Part shown: positions 53,438-62,465 of the stretch, piece after piece | How the letters are laid out: each line of letters opens with the position of its first letter | Numbering within the stretch: position 1 is the stretch's first letter | Source of the DNA: Alphaproteobacteria bacterium | Lineage (GTDB): Bacteria; Pseudomonadota; Alphaproteobacteria; SMXS01 | DNA: 64,000 nt | Assembly: GCA_028284945.1 (NCBI GenBank) | Contig: JANQQJ010000041.1 | Location: 1-64,000, forward strand | Reading direction: 5' to 3' | Made by a program: the position numbers and the translations under genes | Notes under the pieces: generated by a model | Told to the model about the DNA's origin: nothing | What the model saw: the letters and a program-made list of their open reading frames with translations, nothing else | Databases searched by the model: none

Positions 53438-54337
53438 ATGAGACAGACTTACAGTGCGCAGCAGATCGATCAGCAGCTGGCGAAAGCCGCCGCTGCCGCA
53501 CCCCTTTTGGAAAAGGAACACGAATTCGAGCTGGCCCGTCGGTGGCGTAACGACCGTGACCCTGAAGCGCTCGAAGAATTAATGTCGGCCTATTTGCGGT
53601 TGGTGATCAGCATGGCCAGCAAGTACCGGCACTATGGTCTTCCTGCGAATGATCTGGTTCAGGAAGGGTCGCTTGGCCTGATTCAAGCCGCAGACCGCTT
53701 TGAACCGGAGCGCGACATCCGCTTTTCGACCTATGCAAGCTGGTGGATCCGGTCGTCGATCCAGGATTTCATTTTGCGCAACTGGTCTATTGTGCGGACA
53801 GGTACGACGTCTGCGCAAAAGAAGTTGTTTTTCAACCTGCGCCGGCTGCGCAGCCTGATCGGTCAGGATACCCGTAATGACAGCGCCGCACCTATCACGC
53901 CGGAAACGCGCGCGCGGATTGCTGACCAGCTCGGCGTCAAAAGCCACGAAGTTGACTATATGGAGGCGCGCCTGTCCGGCGGTGACTCCTCGGTCAACAT
54001 GCCGGTCGGCGACGAAGGCGATGCGGAGTGGCAGGACTATCTGGCCGACGAACGGCCTGTTCCAGAAGAATCCGTGATGCATTCGCGCGATACGGAAATG
54101 CGCAACAGCTGGCTGCAGCAGGCCATGGAATCCCTGACTGAGCGAGAGAAGTTGATTATCCGCGAGCGCCGCTTGGGTGACGAAACGGTTACACTGGCGG
54201 TTCTCGGTGACGAGCTGGGCATTTCCAAGGAACGGGTGCGGCAGATCGAGCACCAGGCCCTGGGTAAGCTTCGTAAAGCACTAACGCGTTTGGTCGGCGG
54301 CGACCCACGCCGTGCAGGGCTTATTCCTGCAAGCTAG
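53438..54337 (+). CDS. rpoH: RNA polymerase sigma factor RpoH
   Basis: Heat-shock sigma factor of 299 residues: region 2.1-2.4 (DLVQEGSLGLIQAADRFEPERDIRFSTYASWWIRSSIQDFILRN), the RpoH box QKKLFFNLRRLR near 127-138, which controls turnover by FtsH/DnaK, and region 4.2 HTH (AVLGDELGISKERVRQIEHQAL). Alphaproteobacteria often carry two RpoH types, and this one could be either. ATG at 53438 with GGAG; an upstream GTG is possible. Confidence 0.95.
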   Translation: MRQTYSAQQIDQQLAKAAAAAPLLEKEHEFELARRWRNDRDPEALEELMSAYLRLVISMASKYRHYGLPANDLVQEGSLGLIQAADRFEPERDIRFSTYASWWIRSSIQDFILRNWSIVRTGTTSAQKKLFFNLRRLRSLIGQDTRNDSAAPITPETRARIADQLGVKSHEVDYMEARLSGGDSSVNMPVGDEGDAEWQDYLADERPVPEESVMHSRDTEMRNSWLQQAMESLTEREKLIIRERRLGDETVTLAVLGDELGISKERVRQIEHQALGKLRKALTRLVGGDPRRAGLIPAS

Positions 54338-54446
54338 CGACGTCAGTAAAGCTGCCGTGCGGGCCGCAACTTTTTGACAGAGGCCAAACTTCGATCATCA
54401 CCTGTTAGACTATCGTCTTTGGACATTAGTGTATCGGGTGTTTTCG

Positions 54447-55148
54447 ATGGCAGATTGGGATGATATCACCGCCCGGCAGCTCGCATATTATCGCGCTCGC
54501 GCACCGGAATATGACGCATGGTGGCAAAAGTCTGGCGGTTATCAGCTCGACGACGATAACTCAGCGCGCTGGCAGCAAGACCTCCGCCAAGTAGAGCAGG
54601 CACTTGATCGGTTCCGGCCTTACGGAACCGTACTTGAGCTTGCCTGCGGGACCGGATGGTGGACCAAATACCTTGCACAATTTGATGTGTCACTAACCTG
54701 TGTAGATGGGTCGCCAGAAGTCGTTGAAATCAACAAAGTTCGGATTGCTGACGCCGACCTAATCATGCCGGACTATGTCATCGCTGACCTATTCAATTGG
54801 CAACCATCTCAGCGCTTCGATCTTGTTTTCTTCAGTTTTTGGCTTAGCCACGTCCCCGAGATCCATTTCGACGCTTTTTGGTCCATGGTGCGACATGCGT
54901 TGAAACCCGATGGGCGTGTCTTTTTCATCGATTCACATCCGGACGAAGGCCGCTCCGGAAGCTATAACCGGCGCCTTGGAACAAATGGCCTCGAAGATCG
55001 AGACCTAAAGAACGGCCAATCATATCAGATCGTGAAGCACTACCACTCACCGGGCACACTTTCGGAACGTCTGTCGCGGGCGGGCTGGAAGCTCAATTGC
55101 TCAACAACACAGAAGTTCTTTTTGTACGGCAAGGCATCTCGTCAGTAA
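54447..55148 (+). CDS. Class I SAM-dependent methyltransferase
   Basis: A 233-residue methyltransferase with an N-terminal YYRARAPEYDAWW, SAM motif VLELACGTGWWTKYLA, CVDGSPEVVEIN and a post-motif FSFWLSHVPEIHFDAFWSMV; this is the pattern of small bacterial SAM enzymes with unknown acceptors. ATG at 54447 is the better of two starts. It precedes the spermidine-synthase-like gene by 95 bp. Confidence 0.87.
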   Translation: MADWDDITARQLAYYRARAPEYDAWWQKSGGYQLDDDNSARWQQDLRQVEQALDRFRPYGTVLELACGTGWWTKYLAQFDVSLTCVDGSPEVVEINKVRIADADLIMPDYVIADLFNWQPSQRFDLVFFSFWLSHVPEIHFDAFWSMVRHALKPDGRVFFIDSHPDEGRSGSYNRRLGTNGLEDRDLKNGQSYQIVKHYHSPGTLSERLSRAGWKLNCSTTQKFFLYGKASRQ

Positions 55149-55243
55149 CATTACCCGCCGAACACCGTAGCCAATCTTTCACTGCTGATCGGTCAAAACG
55201 ATGCTATCAACACCGTCTGAGCGGGCCACGGCGGGGAAACCGG

Positions 55244-57496
55244 TTGAACGGATCAGCAAGGGGACTGCGCCTGGCAGTTCCCGTCTATACAGCGACGCTG
55301 CTCCTAAGCGCGTTCCTGCTTTTCCTGATACAGCCCATGTTCGGCAAGATGGTCCTGCCCATTTTGGGCGGTGTTCCGGCCGTCTGGATCACAGCGATGC
55401 TGTTCTTTCAGGTCGCGGTGCTGGCGGGCTATTGCTACGCGCACGGGCTTGCCAGGCTGTTGCCGATCCGCACCCAGGCGACCGTGCATATGCTGCTCGT
55501 CATTCCTTTCCTCTTGTTTTTGCCGATATCGCTACCGGACGGCCTGGTGGCCCCGGCAATCGAGAACCCTGCATTTTGGCAGCTTGGCGTGATGTTGGTC
55601 ACCGTTGGCGGACCCGTCTTCGTCTTGTCGGCCAGCGCACCACTATTGCAAAACTGGTTTGCACATACCGGGCACAAGGACGCGGATAACCCCTATTTTC
55701 TCTATTCGGCCAGCAATCTCGGCAGCTTAACCGCCCTTATTGCGTACCCATTTGTTGTAGAGCCCGCCTTGACCATCAGCAGCCAAAGCCTGTGGTGGGC
55801 GGCCGGTTATTGCGGTTTCTCCCTGCTGATCATTGGGGCCGCTTTGGCGCCCCAGGGTCGTCGCGTGGCGCAGAACCGGTCAACAACGACCGAAGCCGGG
55901 GAAACCGTCACCTGGAGCAGGAAGCTCCTTTGGATCGTGCTGGCTTTCGCACCCTCCAGCCTGATGCTCGGGGTGACGACATTCATCACGACCGATCTGG
56001 CCTCGGTCCCGCTGCTGTGGGTCGTTCCCCTGGCGCTTTACATCGGCAGTTTTGTTATCGCCTTCGCGCGCCGTGCCGCGCCCTACGCGCCGATGATCCG
56101 GCGAGTTCAGTTCGGCGTGTTACTTGTCCTCTTGGTCTTGCAACTGCTGCATCCATCCTCGCCGATCCTGTTTCAGATCATCTTCCACCTGCTGTTGTTT
56201 TTCATGACAGCCCTGGTGTGTCACCAGGAACTGGTTAGCGCCCGACCGACAACGCAGCACCTGACGCAGTTCTACCTGTTCCTGTCGCTCGGGGGCGCGC
56301 TGGGCGGCGTATTCAATGCAATCATCGCCCCGCAGATCTTCCTGCTGCCAGTGGAATATGCGGTCATATTGGCGCTTGCCGTATTTCTTAGGTTTTCCAG
56401 CGACCCCGAGACCGCACTCAGTACCGCCCTGCGGAACATGAGGGCAGGCGCAACACCTGTTCCAAGGCTGGTTTGGCAGGTTGTTCAGATACTGATTGTT
56501 GCCGGTGTTTCCGTCGCGGCGATCTATCTGGAAGACAACTGGTGGTATCTAGCCCCCTTGGTCCTGGTGACCATTCCGATCCTTCTGATGATGTCGAAAC
56601 GACGCTGGAGTCTTGGTGTGGCTGCGCTCGCCATTCTAGCGCTCCATGCTCCGGCAACCTTCTCCACCCGCTATCAGCCGGAAAATGTCCATTTTGTGGA
56701 TCGCAATTTCTTCGGTCTCGTCCGTGTTGTCGAGCGGGAGGAGCTTAATGCCATGGCTTTGACCCACGGCACGACAATCCACGGATCTCAATCGCTGGCG
56801 CCGATTTTCAAACTGATCCCGATGTCCTACTACAGTCACCGAAGCCCGTTTGACGATGCAATCAAACTCCTGGACGACCAGGGCAATTCCCAGGCCATCG
56901 CTGTGCTTGGCTTGGGTGTTGGCACGGTTGCCTGCTTCCCTGCAGAGGGCCGGCGTTTTGAGTTTTTCGAGATCAACCCGACCATTGTCCGGGTTGCCGA
57001 GGACCCGGCGCTATTTACCTTCCTGTCCGACTGCGGCTCTGACTACAGCATCGACCTGGGCGATGCCCGCATGGAAATCGCCAGGAAGCCTGATGCGTCC
57101 TACGACATGATCTTCCTTGACGTATTCAGTTCCGACACCATTCCGATCCACACGGTTACCGTAGAAGCGCTCGACCTCTACCGCAAAAAGCTGAAGCGCG
57201 GCGGTTTCATTGTCGTGAATATCTCAAACCGGTTCATGGACCTGAGGCCGGTTCTTGCCGCCGCGGCCAATGAGCTGGATATGACAATGCTCGCAAAGAG
57301 CAGTGAACGGGAAATCAATCAGGCCGCACGGCTTTTCATCTATGCCACTGAATACGCTGTTCTTACCGACAACGAGGCCCAGATTCGCACACTCCGGGCG
57401 AACGGCTGGAAACCCTACGAGCCTGACCCCTCTTTCCGGCTATGGACCGACCAGTATTCCGATCTGCTTTCTGTGCTGAAGGTACTACGCGATTGA
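55244..57496 (+). CDS. Membrane-fused spermidine-synthase-like protein
   Basis: A 750-residue protein: about 11-12 membrane helices in the first two thirds (LRLAVPVYTATLLLSAFLLFLIQPMFGKM start), then a soluble Rossmann domain (about residue 500 on) of the spermidine synthase fold: AVLGLGVGTVACFPAEG, FEFFEINP, LGDARMEIARK, and DVFSSDTIPIHTVTVEA. The aminopropyl-acceptor residues of true spermidine synthases are not clearly present, so the reaction is unknown. The start is a TTG at 55244 after GGGGAAACCGG; no ATG suits. Confidence 0.87.
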   Translation: MNGSARGLRLAVPVYTATLLLSAFLLFLIQPMFGKMVLPILGGVPAVWITAMLFFQVAVLAGYCYAHGLARLLPIRTQATVHMLLVIPFLLFLPISLPDGLVAPAIENPAFWQLGVMLVTVGGPVFVLSASAPLLQNWFAHTGHKDADNPYFLYSASNLGSLTALIAYPFVVEPALTISSQSLWWAAGYCGFSLLIIGAALAPQGRRVAQNRSTTTEAGETVTWSRKLLWIVLAFAPSSLMLGVTTFITTDLASVPLLWVVPLALYIGSFVIAFARRAAPYAPMIRRVQFGVLLVLLVLQLLHPSSPILFQIIFHLLLFFMTALVCHQELVSARPTTQHLTQFYLFLSLGGALGGVFNAIIAPQIFLLPVEYAVILALAVFLRFSSDPETALSTALRNMRAGATPVPRLVWQVVQILIVAGVSVAAIYLEDNWWYLAPLVLVTIPILLMMSKRRWSLGVAALAILALHAPATFSTRYQPENVHFVDRNFFGLVRVVEREELNAMALTHGTTIHGSQSLAPIFKLIPMSYYSHRSPFDDAIKLLDDQGNSQAIAVLGLGVGTVACFPAEGRRFEFFEINPTIVRVAEDPALFTFLSDCGSDYSIDLGDARMEIARKPDASYDMIFLDVFSSDTIPIHTVTVEALDLYRKKLKRGGFIVVNISNRFMDLRPVLAAAANELDMTMLAKSSEREINQAARLFIYATEYAVLTDNEAQIRTLRANGWKPYEPDPSFRLWTDQYSDLLSVLKVLRD

Positions 57497-57518
57497 TGGG
57501 CAGATCTCGTGAACCGGA

Positions 57519-58982
57519 TTACTCCATCATCACGATCTTGATCTGTTGACCAGGTGTAATCCGCTCGCCAGGCCGCATGCCATTAAGGGCCAGGAACCGC
57601 TCACGCTGATAGGCGGGAACAGCCATCAGCTCTGCCAACTCGTCAATGGTTTCGCCCTCTTCTACCGTCAAGACCTGAATGCGGCGCACCGGGATCAACC
57701 GGGCCTCCGTCGCGGTAATGGGCCGCAGGCTGACCGCAATGTCGAGGAACTGCCGGTCCAGCGCCGCGGTCGTACGCGGATCGGACACGAACTGGAAGCG
57801 GTAGACCCGGTCCCGGTCAAACCGCACCGCCACCAGCTTGACATCAACCGTCTTGCCGTTAGCCGTCGCCCGGGCGCGGCCTGTAGCGGCTTCCATGCCG
57901 TTGAGCCTAAGGCCACGCACGTCATTAAGCTGCAGGCTCTTGCCATAGTCATTGACCAGATAGGCCTGCATCGAAACGCCCGCTGATACCCGGGACCCGC
58001 TGAACGCCATCGCCGAACCGGAGGGGCCCTGAGCCAGGACGGCACTACTGGTGTTGATCAGAGTAAAACCATCCGGCACCGAGAAAGTGAGGCCCAGAGG
58101 TCCGTGCCAGAAATTGTTGCCGTCAACCACGCCAAGCGCCGGGTCGTCGCCATAGATCATCCCGTCTATCGCGGCCAGGTAGGGCGACTCCTTGCGTGGA
58201 CGCGACCCTGGTGGAATTTCGGTCTCGCCGGCTTTTTCACGGGCGCGGGTCACCCGCTCGGGCGACCGGGGATGGGTTGAGAAGAAGCTTTTATTGGTCG
58301 ACCGGCCCGCTGCCCGTGCCTCCAGATCGGTGACCATCCCCAGCGTATCCAGCACATCGGCCTGCGCAAATGGGTCATAACCGCTTCGCGCCAGATACCG
58401 GACGCCCAGGTCATCGGCCTGGAACTCCTGCCCCCGCGAGTAGCTCGACAGGTAAAGCGCCCCGCCAGTCTGGGCAATATTCTGCAAGCTACTGCTGCCG
58501 GTGACTGCCCCCAGCAATGCCGCACCGATACCAACCCCCGTGGCACTGCTATAGCGTTTGGCCGTATGCCGCGCCGTCACATGGCCGACCTCGTGCCCCA
58601 GCACGCCGGCCAGTTCCGCCTCGCTGTTCATGATCGCCAGCAACCCGCGCGTGACATAGATATAGCCGCCGGGCAACGCCATCGCGTTGGGGACCGGCGA
58701 GTTCAACACGGTAAAACTCCATCGGTCATTGGGCAGTTCCGAGGCAGCAGCGACTTTGCGGCCAACCTCCTCAACATAGGCTTTGACCGGTCCTTCATTA
58801 TAGACCCCGCCAAATTGCTGCAGCACCTGTGGGTGCTCCTTGGCGCCGATCGCCCGTTCCTGCGACGTGGACATAAACGGGGTGAAATCCCGCCCGCCTG
58901 TCGCTGGATTTGCCGTACAGCCCGCAACAAAGAGCGCTGTGAGAATCCACAATCGGTTCGCTTTGACCCGGCTATGGTGCAT
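57519..58982 (-). CDS. M48 family metalloprotease lipoprotein with LysM-like C-terminus
   Basis: A 486-residue lipoprotein (lipobox VAGC, C22) with the zinc site H130-E-V-G-H134 and the third ligand E186 in GQEFQADDLG, as in BepA/LoiP-like M48 enzymes that degrade misfolded outer-membrane proteins. The middle region is a substrate/TPR-free domain (about 285-430) and the end (about 435-483, VEEGETIDELAELMAVPAYQ then LNGMRPGERITPGQQIKIV) is LysM-like and may bind peptidoglycan. Starts inside the thermonuclease-fold gene end (11-bp overlap, ATG 58982). Confidence 0.91.
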   Translation of the reverse strand: MHHSRVKANRLWILTALFVAGCTANPATGGRDFTPFMSTSQERAIGAKEHPQVLQQFGGVYNEGPVKAYVEEVGRKVAAASELPNDRWSFTVLNSPVPNAMALPGGYIYVTRGLLAIMNSEAELAGVLGHEVGHVTARHTAKRYSSATGVGIGAALLGAVTGSSSLQNIAQTGGALYLSSYSRGQEFQADDLGVRYLARSGYDPFAQADVLDTLGMVTDLEARAAGRSTNKSFFSTHPRSPERVTRAREKAGETEIPPGSRPRKESPYLAAIDGMIYGDDPALGVVDGNNFWHGPLGLTFSVPDGFTLINTSSAVLAQGPSGSAMAFSGSRVSAGVSMQAYLVNDYGKSLQLNDVRGLRLNGMEAATGRARATANGKTVDVKLVAVRFDRDRVYRFQFVSDPRTTAALDRQFLDIAVSLRPITATEARLIPVRRIQVLTVEEGETIDELAELMAVPAYQRERFLALNGMRPGERITPGQQIKIVMME

Positions 58983-59721
58983 TGAGTATCTCCAACTGTT
59001 CGGCATGTGTCAGCTCGATCATAGGGCCGTTCCAACGCTTCACCCAACCCCTGACCCTGACGTTTTTGTCCTGCAGGACGCTTAAATCAATCTCAGCCCG
59101 GTCGAACTGCCGCCGGACCTTGGGTGGCACAAGAATTGTGAAATCAGACCGCCAGTCTTCGCCAAAATTAAGGTAGACACGGCCTCTGACATTGGCCGCT
59201 TCGGCTACCGTGCCCTCAACGACCTGAAAACTGTTCAACAATTGAGGCGTCTCTGCCGGGCTCTTCACATCGGTCTTCCAACTGGACCAAAGACCCCTGC
59301 CCGCATCGCGCGCCTCAGCCTCTATCGCCAGCATTTCGGCAACCCCTATCCGATTGTCCGAAAAGCTATAGACCCGTGCCAAACCCTGCCGCAGCAACGC
59401 AGCCTGCAGCCACGTGCCATCATCCAGCACCACATGCGCCACGGCGTGCCGCCAACGGTCTGATTTCGTTTCACCATAGAAAAGAGAAACCGGCCGGTCT
59501 GCTACCAGATCACCAAGGACCTTGAGAGCCTCATCTGAAACAGTTTCAGGAGAGTCGATACCACTGAGGCGCAGCGTGGTGCCATCCGCCAATTCCAGCG
59601 TCCGCGGATCCATCACCCTGACCACGTCAACCGTTTTCCCGGGCTCAAGACCCGTGGCAGGCGGCGCCACGGCGACTGAGCTGAATATCGCCACCCAAAG
59701 CGTTGTAAGGCCGGTTAACAC
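58972..59721 (-). CDS. Exported staphylococcal-nuclease-like (SNase) protein
   Basis: A 249-residue exported protein (signal about 1-24) with an SNase/TNase domain: VRVMDPRTLELADGTTLRLSGIDSPE, then VAHVVLDDGTWLQAALLRQGLARVYSF and EARDAGRGLWS. The catalytic Arg of R-L-x-G-I-D is present, but the second-loop residues differ from the active nucleases, so it may not be catalytic. Start is a GTG at 59721. It is cotranscribed with the M48 gene. Confidence 0.83.
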   Translation of the reverse strand: MLTGLTTLWVAIFSSVAVAPPATGLEPGKTVDVVRVMDPRTLELADGTTLRLSGIDSPETVSDEALKVLGDLVADRPVSLFYGETKSDRWRHAVAHVVLDDGTWLQAALLRQGLARVYSFSDNRIGVAEMLAIEAEARDAGRGLWSSWKTDVKSPAETPQLLNSFQVVEGTVAEAANVRGRVYLNFGEDWRSDFTILVPPKVRRQFDRAEIDLSVLQDKNVRVRGWVKRWNGPMIELTHAEQLEILNAP

Positions 59722-59981
59722 CGGAAAACCCTAATTCAGAAGGCTGGAAATGGGGAGACCTGCTGTTGCCTTTTCGGCACCTCAAGCGAATGTCACGCGC
59801 AGCACCGCATATGCGAGCCCGACGACGATGGCGCAGGGCATCAAAACACTCTTCAAAACGCCGTATATCCTACTATCCATGACCCATATAAGTTGGAGAC
59901 CGACTGAGGCAGATTTGTGGCATCCATGTGACGATTGCCGGGAATGCCTGCACAATGGAACGACTTGAACAGGAGATTTGA

Positions 59982-60761
59982 ATGGATCTGGGAATTGCCG
60001 GCCGAACGGCCATCGTCAACGCTGCGTCAAAAGGCCTGGGCCGGGCCTGCGCCATGTCCCTTGGCCGTGAAGGCGTCAATCTGGTGATATCAGCCCGTGG
60101 CGAAGAGGTGCTGGAAGCCACAGCAAAGGAAATCTGCGATACAACTGGCGCAAATGTTCAGACCATCGTGGCTGATGTGGCAACAGAGGCCGGTCAAGAT
60201 GCCGTTCTGGCGGCGTGCCCCAATCCAGATATCCTGGTGAACAATTGCGGCGGTCCGCCGCCAGGGGATTTCCACGACTGGACCCGTGACGATTGGATCA
60301 AGGCGCTGGACGCCAATATGCTGTCGGCGATTGCCTTGATCACCGCCACGGTGGACGGAATGATCGAGCGGAAATTTGGCCGGGTCGTCAACATCACCTC
60401 TGTTGCCGTGAAGGCGCCAATTCCCGTGCTTGGCCTATCCAATGGCGCCCGGGCCGGACTGACCGGCTTTGTTGCCGGAATCTCCAGGCAGGTGGCACAG
60501 CACAATGTGGCGATCAACAATCTGCTGCCCGGCCTGTTCGGTACTGACCGGGTGATGGCACCCGCGCGTGCGCAATCTGAACAGACCGGCAAGAGCATTG
60601 AGGAAACCATGGCCGGGTTCGTCAGTACGATTCCCGCTGGACAAATTGGCGATCCAGCAGATTTTGGCGAGATGTGCGCGTTTCTTTGCAGCGCCCATGC
60701 CAGCTACATCATCGGTCAGAACATCTTGATGGATGGTGGCCAGACCAATGTGACGATGTAG
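59982..60761 (+). CDS. Short-chain dehydrogenase/reductase with atypical active site
   Basis: SDR fold of 259 residues. The cofactor motif is NAASKGLG (9-20 region) in place of TGxxxGxG, and the NNAG is NNCGGPPPG. The position of the catalytic Tyr-x3-Lys is LSNGARAG: Ser in place of Tyr and Arg in place of Lys, while the preceding Ser of ITSVAVKAP remains. The C-terminus (DPADFGEMCAFLCSAHASYIIGQNILMDGGQTNVTM) is typical SDR. The NADP-type reaction is therefore doubtful. AGGAGA upstream; first gene of the SDR-DUF899 pair. Confidence 0.9.
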   Translation: MDLGIAGRTAIVNAASKGLGRACAMSLGREGVNLVISARGEEVLEATAKEICDTTGANVQTIVADVATEAGQDAVLAACPNPDILVNNCGGPPPGDFHDWTRDDWIKALDANMLSAIALITATVDGMIERKFGRVVNITSVAVKAPIPVLGLSNGARAGLTGFVAGISRQVAQHNVAINNLLPGLFGTDRVMAPARAQSEQTGKSIEETMAGFVSTIPAGQIGDPADFGEMCAFLCSAHASYIIGQNILMDGGQTNVTM

Positions 60762-60838
60762 CCGCTGCTGTCGGCAAAGCGTGATCCGGTTCGTCTTTAG
60801 GGAGAGTGCTTCAAGATCAACAGAGAAAGGGATGCACC

Positions 60839-61528
60839 GTGTCAGAACTTAGTTCAATTGGCAGGTTTCGCAGAGAAAGCGCCACCTATGCGGCCGCCCG
60901 TGATGAACTCGCCAGGGCCGAAATCGCGCTCAAAAACCAGCGCGAGGCGGTTGCGGAAATGCGCCGTGCACTGCCGGGCGACACACAAATCGAGGATTAT
61001 GTCTTCGAAGAAGGTCCCAGTGATCTGTCCGATACGGGGCCCGCGCGGGAAATCCGGCTTTCCGAGTTCTTTGAGGATCCCGAGAAAACCCTCGTTCTAC
61101 AGCACTTTATGTTTGGCAAGGCGCAGCAGAACCCCTGCCCCATGTGCTCGCTGTGGACGGATGGGTATAACGGCATCGCCCATCACATCCGCCGCCGGGT
61201 CAATTTCGCGGTCCTGGCTGCGGCCGACATATCCGCGTGGCGTGATTTTGCCCGCGACCGGGGCTGGACGACTCTGCGGCTGATCTCTGCAGCGGACTCG
61301 AGCATCAAATCCGATTTCGGCTTCGAGGGCCCCAATGGCGAACAGCACCCCGGCGTAAGTGTTTTCACAAAGTCGAAGGACGGAACTGTTCGGCATTTCT
61401 ACAGCGGAGCGGCCCCGATGAGTCCGTCCGAGTATCGCGGAATGGACCTGCTAACACCGTTCTGGAGCCTGCTCGATCTGACGCCTGAGGGCCGTGGCGA
61501 CTTCTTCCCAGGACTGAATTACGACTGA
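60839..61528 (+). CDS. DUF899 family thioredoxin-like protein
   Basis: A 229-residue thioredoxin-fold protein of the DUF899 family: after a helical N-terminus, IRLSEFFEDPEKTLVLQHFMFG then CPMCSLWTDGYNGIAHHI, with the CPMC redox site near 99-102. Reaction unknown; relatives are AhpC/TSA-like. GTG start at 60839 after AGAAAGGGATGC. It follows the SDR by 77 bp and converges on tetR after 8 bp. Confidence 0.87.
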   Translation: MSELSSIGRFRRESATYAAARDELARAEIALKNQREAVAEMRRALPGDTQIEDYVFEEGPSDLSDTGPAREIRLSEFFEDPEKTLVLQHFMFGKAQQNPCPMCSLWTDGYNGIAHHIRRRVNFAVLAAADISAWRDFARDRGWTTLRLISAADSSIKSDFGFEGPNGEQHPGVSVFTKSKDGTVRHFYSGAAPMSPSEYRGMDLLTPFWSLLDLTPEGRGDFFPGLNYD

Positions 61529-61536
61529 TCGCCGGC

Positions 61537-62181
61537 TTAAGAGGACGGTCCAAGGAGCAGTGTTGTGACCGCTTCGATGTGCTTTTCAATCACGTCAGGA
61601 TCTGCCGTGTCGACCTGGAAGTTCCGGCGAACTTCAGACGACACCATAAACATCCAACGGGTCATGCCCACAAAGGCGTAATACATGTTCATCGGTTCAA
61701 TATCGGGATAGACGCCGTCAGCGATATGTTCATTGGTCCGAAGGATGGCCCGCGCCGTCGCGGTCTTCATAAAGTTTTCGGCAATCCATTGTAACCTGTC
61801 GCCGTCGTCGATGACTTCGCTCATGGCGATCCGCAAGTGATTGGGATTATTGGCATAGAACTCAATCGACCGGCGAATTTCCAGTCGTGCCTGATCGCGT
61901 GGCGAAAGAGTTTCGAATTCCTCATCGCTCAGGGTCATCGCTTTGGCAGCGCGGTCATAATAGTAAAGCACGGCCTCTTGCCAGAGCTTCTGTTTGTTCT
62001 GGAAATGGTAGTTAACCAGCCCGGGCGAGACGCCAATGCGCTCGGTTATTTCGCGTATAGAAGCAGCCTCGTATCCGCGCGCTCCGAACACCTCAATCGC
62101 CGCCTGCAGAATGCGCGACCGAGTGTCGAGCTGAAAGCCTTCCTCTGCCGGACTTGGCGTATGTGGCAGCGGAACCGCCAT
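61537..62181 (-). CDS. TetR family transcriptional regulator
   Basis: A 214-residue TetR regulator: N-terminal HTH (about 17-65, TRSRILQAAIEVFGARGYEAASIREITERIGVSPGLVNYHFQNKQKLW) and a variable C-terminal ligand domain. It is divergent from the TonB-dependent receptor, and a 38-bp palindrome stands between, so it most likely controls the receptor and itself. Confidence 0.93.
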   Translation of the reverse strand: MAVPLPHTPSPAEEGFQLDTRSRILQAAIEVFGARGYEAASIREITERIGVSPGLVNYHFQNKQKLWQEAVLYYYDRAAKAMTLSDEEFETLSPRDQARLEIRRSIEFYANNPNHLRIAMSEVIDDGDRLQWIAENFMKTATARAILRTNEHIADGVYPDIEPMNMYYAFVGMTRWMFMVSSEVRRNFQVDTADPDVIEKHIEAVTTLLLGPSS

Positions 62182-62350
62182 AGCACATGCCCCCTTCTCA
62201 AACCCCTTACACCATCATCGAATGCCTAAGCGCAACATTCAACCCTGACTTTTCCATGAGTTTCAAAGTCCAAGGCTGAAGCAAGCTGAGAGGTGGAAGT
62301 CACCTCTTGCAAACGATGAACGCCAGCCGTATGTTCGCACCAATCAATAA

Positions 62351-62388
62351 TTTGAACAACTGATCAAATTTAAGATCATTTGTTCAAA
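62351..62388. promoter_or_regulatory. 38-bp palindrome between tetR and the receptor gene
   Basis: TTTGAACAACTGATC (62351-62365) and GATCATTTGTTCAAA (62374-62388) form 15-bp arms that match at 14 of 15 positions with an 8-bp centre. It is an operator-like element between the divergent tetR and TonB-dependent receptor genes, 77 bp before the receptor ATG. TetR regulators bind such palindromes. Confidence 0.8.
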
Positions 62389-62465
62389 AGAATGGGCAAG
62401 CCATCAGTAGTTCGGGCATCGGGCGCTTTAGGGAGCCCACAGGCCACTGACAATTGGGAGGAACC

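Noticed and set aside
59782-59880. A 32-codon minus-strand frame with one hydrophobic stretch
   Set aside because: No ribosome-binding site and no conserved partner; too short to support as a gene. The remaining 59722-59981 gap shows no other feature.
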